NCBI GenBank assembly: GCA_020846105.1
Contig: JADLEN010000087.1
Location: 1-5,093, forward strand
From: Chitinophagaceae bacterium
Lineage (GTDB): Bacteria; Bacteroidota; Bacteroidia; Chitinophagales; Chitinophagaceae
Direction: 5' to 3'
Length of the DNA stretch: 5,093 nt
Shown here: positions 1-5,093 of the stretch, piece after piece
How positions within the stretch are numbered: position 1 is the stretch's first letter
How the letters are laid out: each line of letters starts with the position of its first letter
Position numbers and translations under genes: made by a program
The notes under the pieces: generated by a model
What the model was told of the DNA's origin: nothing
Seen by the model: only the letters and a program-made list of their open reading frames with translations
Database searches by the model: none

Positions 1-3000
1 AAACGGTTTCTGTTTTTGCTGGCAAATCCTTTGCTACTTGGTCTTTGGTACGACGAAGCATAAATGGGTAAACTAGTTTCTTTAACTGCTCCTTTACTTC
101 CTTTTCTTGTAATTTGTCAATTGGCATCGCAAATTCATTCAAGAAAAAATCGCGCGTACCCAACATGCCAGGGTTCAAGAAATTCATTTGGGCATAAAGG
201 TCAAAAGTATTGTTTTGGATAGGTGTACCACTAAGCGCCAATCGGTATTTCGCATTGAGCAATTGTGCTGCTTTTGTGGCCAAGGATTTTGGGTTTTTTA
301 TGGCTTGCGATTCATCGAGAACTACATAATCGAACTCAATATCCACCAACATTTTTATATCGCTGCGAATGGTACCATAAGAGGTAATAATCACATCCAC
401 ATCATCAAAGGCAGACATCTTATTTGCTCTTTTAGACCCATGATGAATTAATGCTCTAAAATCAGGCGTGAATTTTTGAATTTCTTTTTCCCAGTTATAG
501 GTAAGCTTTGTTGGGCATACCACCAAAAATTTGGCGTTGGGCGTTTCATTCTTGTAATGCGCTAGCCAACTAAGCGTCTGCACCGTTTTGCCCAGTCCCA
601 TATCATCGGCCAAGATACCACCCCAGCCTGCTTCTTTAAGAAACATTAGCCATTGAAAGCCAACAACCTGATAAGGACGCAAAATAGTTTTTAAATTTTC
701 TGGTGCATTAATATTGCTATAATCGTTGCCTACTATTTTGTCTAGTTTTTCTTTTTTGGCTTCTAACTCTTTCTGCAAATCACCTTCACTCACTTCATTC
801 AGCAACTCGTCTAAGATGCTGAAATGTATTTTTTTCACCCTCAATGTGCTACCATCAATTTCACCCATTTTGGTAATAAGGGTAAAACGTTGCATCATAT
901 TTTCTGGCAATACCCCAACACTACCATCGGGCAATTTTACAAAATTTTCTTTGCGAGCAAGCGCCTTTTTAATTTCGGCAATAGATACTTTTTGGTCGCC
1001 AAAGGCAATATCTACAGTAGTTTCGAACCAATCTATATTGCTCGAAATATTAATTTTAGTCTCGGGCTTATGTCTATTTATGCGCAATGATTTTAAATTA
1101 TCATAGCCCATTACTTCTACATTCCAAGACTCTAGCTTGTCGTTAAACTGATTGTACCAATTAGATTTCAGGACGTTTTTAGAGTGTATATAAAAATGCT
1201 TTTCGCGCATGCTATACAGCATATTCTCGTGCAAGGCTTGCAGCATATTGCAATATTCGGTTTCGGCAATAGTGTCTCTTTCTATAATTTTCACTTTGCC
1301 TTCGTCTGCCTGTATTATTTGTATGGCATCGCCCATTTTGGCTTCAATTCCATTATAAACAAAAGCAGGTTTTAGGTGCAAAGACTCTGCCTGCTCATAC
1401 ATATACAACCTATAATTTACAGGCACATCATTCAATACTGCTACTAGTTCTGGGCTGAATTGTATTTCGATAAGCTTGCGCCACGCTACTAATTTTTGCT
1501 CCAAAAACTCATTCCAATCTTTGCTTGATATTTGCAACTTTCCTTCAGGCAACAATTGTGCTACAATAGCCACCACAGCCACTTTGGACATGCAGTATAG
1601 CGTATCGTTTTTTATCAGCATTGCGGCATTCACCATGCTGACGTCTTTAAAATCATAAATATCTTCGTCTATCTGCCAATGCAAGGTGACGTTGTATTTT
1701 GATGCTTTCTTTTCTACTTTTATCAGCGGCACAGGGTCTGTGTGCGACAGTGTGGCTGGCTGTAAGCCTTTGCTAGAAAATTCTTTTCCTTGCAAGCGCA
1801 CAAAACACCTATCAGAGATTTCGCTTTTGCTAAATAAGGTTTTGTATTTGGGCAGCAAATATTCCCAAAGAGGCGCAAAAAGCTCTGGGTCTAATTGATC
1901 TTTTAATACAGAATGGTAATCGCCAATAAAGTCGCCGAAAGGCAGATTTTTTTTCAAAAATTTCACTATTTCTTCTGGCAACAATTTCCGCGCTGCGGCT
2001 ATCCACTCTTGTTCTAGCGGTTCGAAAATTTCGGTATTAATATATTTATCAAGGGCAAGTTTTTCTATTTTCCCTACAAAATTCCCTTTCACTTCATCTG
2101 CCTCGCCTACTATCAACTCTATGGCTGCGTGCGGGTACCAATCGCTTTGTGTATCCACCACAAGGCCTATCTGCTTTGCTTCTTGCTCTTCCACTAGTAT
2201 CTCTGCTGCCGTTTCTACTGGCTTTATTGGCGCCGCCGCTACCTTTTTTATGCTATTGTCTAGCACACGCAGAAAAGGCTTGCCCGACTCGTATACAAAG
2301 TCAAATTTACCCTCGAGATCATCGTTTAGGCTATAGCCATAAAGCTTCAGTAATTTATTTTTCTGGTCGTCCCAGTTTTGTAATGTTCTAAAATATTGGG
2401 CTCCATGTGCCTGAAAAAGTTGCAGAAACAAAGCCGTTTTGTGTACACATACCGGAAATTCTGTTTCTTCGCAATTGCAAGAAGTGTCAAAATATCGGTC
2501 TTCGTTTTGCAGCAATGTTATTTCGTATAATTGCTTCCCTTCCTTCCATTCTGCTATTACCTTTTCGCTTTTGGCCGATATGATTTTGAATTGCTTTTTA
2601 TCGGCAATTGCCATAGCTGCTTCCATCATTGGCTCATTGCTAAATAGGCGCAATAGAGGCGGGTTGATGTCGCGCATACGCACAACAGTGTGCTTTTGGT
2701 CGTATTGTACTTTGGTATTCTGAAAAAAACCACTCAGCACCAAATCATTAAGATGAAAAAGTGCGGCTACTTCGTGTCGGCATATCTCGCCAAGGTTGTA
2801 GGGGCATTGGCACCTAACAGACACTTCTTCTGGGGTCAAAAATTTTTGAACTGTAACAGTGTAATAGTTATTGTAAATATCATTACGCACCCTAAAGCGC
2901 ACTTGCTCTATGTGATAATCGATATCGAGTACAGACACACCACGAGCAAAAAATATTTTTTTGCCACGGGTTATTACTTGGCCAGAGCCATGATTATAAA

Positions 3001-3028
3001 CAAATCTTAAAAGAGAGGGTAAAGACAT
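1..3028 (-). CDS. SWIM-type SNF2-family DNA-dependent ATPase/helicase, partial (C-terminus beyond base 1)
   Basis: Translating the minus strand from the ATG at 3028-3026 gives 1009 uninterrupted codons that run off the window. Seen, in order: SWIM zinc motif 1 (C73, C75, C83, H85); SWIM motif 2 (C184, C186, C194, H196); an Ala/Pro-rich linker (about 260-285); a long central region that may correspond to the bacterial SNF2-associated domain; a charged, possibly helical stretch (about 745-767); then ATPase lobe 1 from about 780. Lobe 1 has LRPYQ with Q787, Walker A DDMGLGKT (808-815, K814), CPT at 838-840, motif II DESQ (905-908), motif III SGTP (933-936) and MLRRTK (990-995). The second lobe, with the arginine-finger motif, is off-window, so the full protein probably has roughly 200 more residues. 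SNF2 proteins use ATP to translocate on duplex DNA and remodel bound proteins; SWIM domains bind DNA or protein. The particular cellular role is unknown. The start is firm: an in-frame TGA lies at 3061-3059 and no other start codon lies between. No Shine-Dalgarno is visible. Confidence 0.96.
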   Translation of the reverse strand, partial: MSLPSLLRFVYNHGSGQVITRGKKIFFARGVSVLDIDYHIEQVRFRVRNDIYNNYYTVTVQKFLTPEEVSVRCQCPYNLGEICRHEVAALFHLNDLVLSGFFQNTKVQYDQKHTVVRMRDINPPLLRLFSNEPMMEAAMAIADKKQFKIISAKSEKVIAEWKEGKQLYEITLLQNEDRYFDTSCNCEETEFPVCVHKTALFLQLFQAHGAQYFRTLQNWDDQKNKLLKLYGYSLNDDLEGKFDFVYESGKPFLRVLDNSIKKVAAAPIKPVETAAEILVEEQEAKQIGLVVDTQSDWYPHAAIELIVGEADEVKGNFVGKIEKLALDKYINTEIFEPLEQEWIAAARKLLPEEIVKFLKKNLPFGDFIGDYHSVLKDQLDPELFAPLWEYLLPKYKTLFSKSEISDRCFVRLQGKEFSSKGLQPATLSHTDPVPLIKVEKKASKYNVTLHWQIDEDIYDFKDVSMVNAAMLIKNDTLYCMSKVAVVAIVAQLLPEGKLQISSKDWNEFLEQKLVAWRKLIEIQFSPELVAVLNDVPVNYRLYMYEQAESLHLKPAFVYNGIEAKMGDAIQIIQADEGKVKIIERDTIAETEYCNMLQALHENMLYSMREKHFYIHSKNVLKSNWYNQFNDKLESWNVEVMGYDNLKSLRINRHKPETKINISSNIDWFETTVDIAFGDQKVSIAEIKKALARKENFVKLPDGSVGVLPENMMQRFTLITKMGEIDGSTLRVKKIHFSILDELLNEVSEGDLQKELEAKKEKLDKIVGNDYSNINAPENLKTILRPYQVVGFQWLMFLKEAGWGGILADDMGLGKTVQTLSWLAHYKNETPNAKFLVVCPTKLTYNWEKEIQKFTPDFRALIHHGSKRANKMSAFDDVDVIITSYGTIRSDIKMLVDIEFDYVVLDESQAIKNPKSLATKAAQLLNAKYRLALSGTPIQNNTFDLYAQMNFLNPGMLGTRDFFLNEFAMPIDKLQEKEVKEQLKKLVYPFMLRRTKDQVAKDLPAKTETV
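2441..2479 (-). other. SWIM-like zinc-finger motif 2 of the SNF2-family protein
   Basis: Codons 184-196 again encode C-x-C-x7-C-x-H (C184, C186, C194, H196), with the same seven-residue gap as motif 1. It is flanked by a similar strand pattern (Y-E-I-T-L before) and helix pattern (HKTALFLQL after). All four zinc ligands are intact, so it is probably functional rather than a decayed copy. The spacing from motif 1 is 111 residues, which suggests a duplicated whole domain. Confidence 0.8.
2774..2812 (-). other. SWIM zinc-finger motif 1 of the SNF2-family protein
   Basis: Codons 73-85 encode C-x-C-x7-C-x-H (C73, C75, C83, H85), matching the SWIM consensus CxCx(n)CxH. It is preceded by alternating hydrophobic residues (Y-T-V-T-V) typical of the beta strands before the motif. 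It is followed by a helix-like run HEVAALFHL. SWIM domains coordinate one zinc ion and commonly sit at the N-terminus of bacterial SNF2 ATPases, which fits the position here. Confidence 0.9.
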
Positions 3029-3075
3029 ATGGTTTTCAGAAAAATAAGGTTGCCTTTTTCAAAAAAAGCAAGTCG

Positions 3076-3083
3076 CAAAAGTA
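3076..3083 (-). promoter_or_regulatory. putative Bacteroidota-type -7 promoter element for the SNF2 gene
   Basis: On the minus strand these bases read TACTTTTG, a full match to the Bacteroidota primary sigma factor -7 consensus TAnnTTTG. It ends 47 bases before the ATG, so transcription would start near 3070 and leave a leader of about 40 bases. No clear TTG -33 element is present at the expected distance upstream; that space is taken up by an inverted repeat. The assignment rests on the consensus match and position only. Confidence 0.5.
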
Positions 3084-3084
3084 A

Positions 3085-3119
3085 GGAATTATAACGCATT
3101 ATCAGTAGTTTATAATTCC
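3085..3119. repeat. perfect 10-bp inverted repeat, possible operator
   Basis: The arms GGAATTATAA (3085-3094) and TTATAATTCC (3110-3119) are exact reverse complements separated by 15 bases. The near arm begins two bases beyond the putative -7 element of the SNF2 gene, so the repeat spans the region where the -33 contact would be. Arm centres are 25 bases apart, between two and two and a half helical turns, compatible with a site for a dimeric regulator. It lies outside the predicted SNF2 transcript, so an RNA hairpin role for that gene is unlikely. Arms this AT-rich can also arise by chance. Confidence 0.55.
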
Positions 3120-3263
3120 AAAGTGCTGCTACTAACCCTGCTTACCATCTTTTTTTTCATTAAAATCTTCACAAATGGTGAATTTCGCTTTTTTATCTAC
3201 CAATTGGCACACTCCTTATTCTGTTATTTCCAAAATCCATAATCACCATTACGCTTTCCCTAT

Positions 3264-3271
3264 TATCTTCG
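3264..3271 (+). promoter_or_regulatory. possible -7 promoter element for the UbiD-family gene
   Basis: The sequence TATCTTCG matches the Bacteroidota -7 consensus TAnnTTTG at all but one specified position (C for T). It ends four bases before the ATG at 3276. If used, transcription would begin at or within a base or so of the start codon, giving a leaderless or nearly leaderless message. This would fit the absence of a Shine-Dalgarno. No convincing TTG -33 partner is visible about 19-22 bases upstream, so the call is weak. Confidence 0.35.
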
Positions 3272-3275
3272 CCCT

Positions 3276-5093
3276 ATGGCTTACGCATCATTAGAAGAAT
3301 GTCTTTTGGACCTAGAAAAAAATGGTCATCTAGTACGTATCACCGAAGAGGTAGACCCACACCTGGAAATGGCCGCAATTCATTTAAGGGTATATGCAGA
3401 GGGCGGCCCAGCCTTACTTTTCGAGCGGGTAAAGGGCAGTAAGTTTCGTGCAGCGAGCAATATTTTTGGCTCGTTACAGCGTAGCAAGTTCATATTTCGT
3501 CATACTATAGAGGCGGTGCAGAAAATTATTGCGCTCAAAAACAACCCCACCGAAGCATTCAAAAAACCTTTCTCCAATATCAGCACAGCCGTTGCAGCTT
3601 TCAAAGCTTTGCCCTTGCGCAACCCCAGCAAACAGCCCGTTTGCTACCAAGAAGTTAGCATCACCGACCTCCCGCTTATCCAGCATTGGCCAATGGATGG
3701 CGGTGCTTTTGTGACGCTACCCCAAGTTTATTCTGAAGATATAGACAAGCCCGGAATAATGAACGCCAACCTTGGAATGTACCGTATGCAACTAACAGGT
3801 AATGACTATTTGCCTAACAAAGAAATAGGCCTGCACTACCAGCTACACCGCGGCATAGGTGTGCATCAAAGCAAAGCCAATGCCCAAAACTTGCCGCTCA
3901 AAGTAAGCTGTTTTGTGGGTGGCCCGCCATCGCATACGCTATCTGCTGTAATGCCCTTGCCAGAGGGTATTAGCGAAATGACCTTTGCTGGCCTCCTTGG
4001 TGGGCGCAGGTTTCGCTATACTTATAAAGATGGATATTGCATTTCTACCGATGCCGATTTTGTAATTACGGGTAGCGTATCTCCCAACGACAATAAGCCC
4101 GAAGGCCCCTTTGGCGACCACCTAGGCTACTACAGCCTACAGCACAGCTTCCCGCTCATGAAGGTGCACAAAGTATATGCCCGCAAAAACGCCATTTGGG
4201 CATTTACGGTAGTTGGCCGCCCACCCCAAGAAGACACTAGCTTTGGCGCACTAATTCATGAAATTACAGGCTCTGCTTTGCAAAGCGAAATACCGGGACT
4301 AAAAGAAGTAAATGCTGTAGATGCCGCAGGCGTACATCCCTTGCTACTAGCCATTGGTAGCGAGCGCTACACACCTTACGCCCAAACACAGCAGCCGGCC
4401 GAACTGCTCACCATTGCCCACCATATTTTGGGTACTGGGCAGCTTTCGCTTGCCAAGTTTTTGTTTATCACCGCAGGCAATGAGCCCCAGCTTTCTACCC
4501 ACGATATAGCCGCCTATTTTTCTTACGTGCTACAGCGTATCGACTGGCGCCGTGATGTGCATTTCCAAACCCAAACCACTATCGATACGCTCGACTATTC
4601 TGGCACCGGGCTCAATACCGGCAGCAAAGTGGTATTTGCAGCTTATGGCCCTATTCTGCGGCAGCTGTGTAGCCAACTACCTAGCCCATTCCTCGGCCTT
4701 CAAGGTATTGGGAATGCTGCTTGGGTACAGCCCGGTATCATAGGTATCAGCCTTAGCGCTTTCGAGACGTACGAAAAAGCCCAAGTAGAGATAGATCTTA
4801 TTTGCCAGCAACTACAGCCGCAGCTCGCCGACATACATAGCACAGCCCTCATAGTCATAGCCGACGACGCACCTTTTCTAGCCCAAAACCTCAACAACTT
4901 TGTATGGGTTAGCTTCACCCGCTGCAACCCCGCCCATGATATTTATGGTGTAGATGCATTTGTGCAACACAAACATTGGGGATGTAACGGACCCTTAATT
5001 ATAGACGCAAGAATAAAACCACACCATGCACCACCACTTATCCCAGATCCTAAGATAGCACAGCATATCAATAGAATTTGGGAAAAAGGAGGT
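3276..5093 (+). CDS. UbiD-family prenyl-FMN-dependent decarboxylase, probable menaquinone-precursor decarboxylase, partial (3' end cut)
   Basis: The frame is open for 606 codons to the window edge. UbiD enzymes remove a carboxyl group from aromatic or unsaturated acids using prenylated FMN made by UbiX; no ubiX is in view. Seen: N-terminal domain with NGHLVRI and GGPALLFERVKGSKF (about 17-60); NLGMYR with N165 and R170; H191 in LHRG; E234 in ISEM; EGPFGD with E276 and D281; GQLSLAKF (388-395); RIDWRRD (421-427); TIDTLDYSG (435-443); DARIKPHHAPP near 577-587. By family knowledge, N165, H191 and E234 match metal and cofactor-phosphate ligands, and R170, E276 and D281 the catalytic E-R-E/D triad, so the enzyme looks active. 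At over 606 residues it is longer than E. coli UbiD (about 497) and resembles the roughly 600-residue class. Bacteroidota make menaquinone, so a menaquinone-precursor substrate is inferred, not shown. The start is the first possible one after the in-frame TAA at 3240-3242. Only a short C-terminal tail should be missing. No signal peptide or membrane segment is seen. Confidence 0.95.
   Translation, partial: MAYASLEECLLDLEKNGHLVRITEEVDPHLEMAAIHLRVYAEGGPALLFERVKGSKFRAASNIFGSLQRSKFIFRHTIEAVQKIIALKNNPTEAFKKPFSNISTAVAAFKALPLRNPSKQPVCYQEVSITDLPLIQHWPMDGGAFVTLPQVYSEDIDKPGIMNANLGMYRMQLTGNDYLPNKEIGLHYQLHRGIGVHQSKANAQNLPLKVSCFVGGPPSHTLSAVMPLPEGISEMTFAGLLGGRRFRYTYKDGYCISTDADFVITGSVSPNDNKPEGPFGDHLGYYSLQHSFPLMKVHKVYARKNAIWAFTVVGRPPQEDTSFGALIHEITGSALQSEIPGLKEVNAVDAAGVHPLLLAIGSERYTPYAQTQQPAELLTIAHHILGTGQLSLAKFLFITAGNEPQLSTHDIAAYFSYVLQRIDWRRDVHFQTQTTIDTLDYSGTGLNTGSKVVFAAYGPILRQLCSQLPSPFLGLQGIGNAAWVQPGIIGISLSAFETYEKAQVEIDLICQQLQPQLADIHSTALIVIADDAPFLAQNLNNFVWVSFTRCNPAHDIYGVDAFVQHKHWGCNGPLIIDARIKPHHAPPLIPDPKIAQHINRIWEKGG

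Larger units (their letters stand above)
3029..3275. other. divergent intergenic promoter region
   Basis: This 247-base AT-rich stretch separates the start codons of the two head-to-head genes and should carry both promoters. Stop codons bound both reading frames (3061-3059 on minus, 3240-3242 on plus), and I see no credible small gene. It contains the promoter-like sites and inverted repeat listed separately. It also has a run of eight T at 3150-3157 that could act as an upstream A/T element; with no GC-rich hairpin before it, it does not look like a terminator. I see no tRNA or recognisable riboswitch. Confidence 0.8.

Noticed and set aside
1..60. Missing second helicase lobe read as a truncated gene
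   Set aside because: The frame is still open at base 1 just after MLRRTK, so the absence is due to the window edge rather than a broken gene.
726..1106. 126-codon open frame on the plus strand
   Set aside because: It lies wholly antisense to the SNF2 coding frame, whose translation here continues without interruption, and its own translation resembles no protein family. The same holds for the other plus-strand open frames between 188 and 3010.
1..3028. SNF2 protein as part of a phage-defence system such as DISARM
   Set aside because: No methyltransferase, nuclease or other defence gene is in view, the only neighbour is a metabolic decarboxylase, and the N-terminal SWIM layout matches widespread chromosomal SNF2 proteins. 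Sequence beyond base 1 is not visible, so this is not fully excluded.
3150..3157. Run of eight T as a possible terminator
   Set aside because: No GC-rich hairpin precedes it, and no gene ends here on either strand; both genes start on either side.
3174..3250. 8-bp inverted repeat AATGGTGA (3174-3181) and TCACCATT (3243-3250)
   Set aside because: The arms are 61 bases apart and a match of this length is expected about once by chance in an AT-rich region of this size.
3474..3686. Short minus-strand open frames opposite the UbiD-family gene (also 3939-4121 and 4700-4927)
   Set aside because: They are antisense to well-conserved UbiD family motifs and have no recognisable content of their own.

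Overview
The window holds two large divergent protein-coding genes, both cut by the window edges, with a 247-base promoter region between them. The organism is most likely a member of the Bacteroidota. Neither start codon has a Shine-Dalgarno sequence, both genes are preceded by sites resembling the Bacteroidota -7 promoter element (TAnnTTTG), and both proteins resemble the versions typical of that phylum. This is a judgement from memory of protein families, not from a database search.

Bases 1-3028, minus strand: a continuous open frame of 1009 codons encodes the N-terminal part of a SWIM-type SNF2-family DNA-dependent ATPase. It has two zinc-binding SWIM motifs (CxC-x7-CxH), a long central region, and the first RecA-like ATPase lobe. 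The second helicase lobe lies beyond base 1. No frameshift or stop interrupts the frame.

Bases 3029-3275: the shared upstream region. It contains a good minus-strand promoter match (TACTTTTG), a perfect 10-bp inverted repeat immediately upstream of that match, and a weaker plus-strand -7 match only five bases before the second gene's ATG, which would give an almost leaderless mRNA.

Bases 3276-5093, plus strand: 606 codons of a UbiD-family prenyl-FMN-dependent decarboxylase, lacking only its extreme C-terminus. In a Bacteroidota setting the likely role is decarboxylation of a carboxylated menaquinone precursor, but the substrate cannot be read from the sequence.

The two genes have no evident functional link and probably share only the intergenic region. 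I see no mobile element, RNA gene, CRISPR array or defence cluster. This looks like an ordinary chromosomal region. The points most worth a second look are the duplicated SWIM domain and the inverted repeat at the SNF2 gene's promoter.
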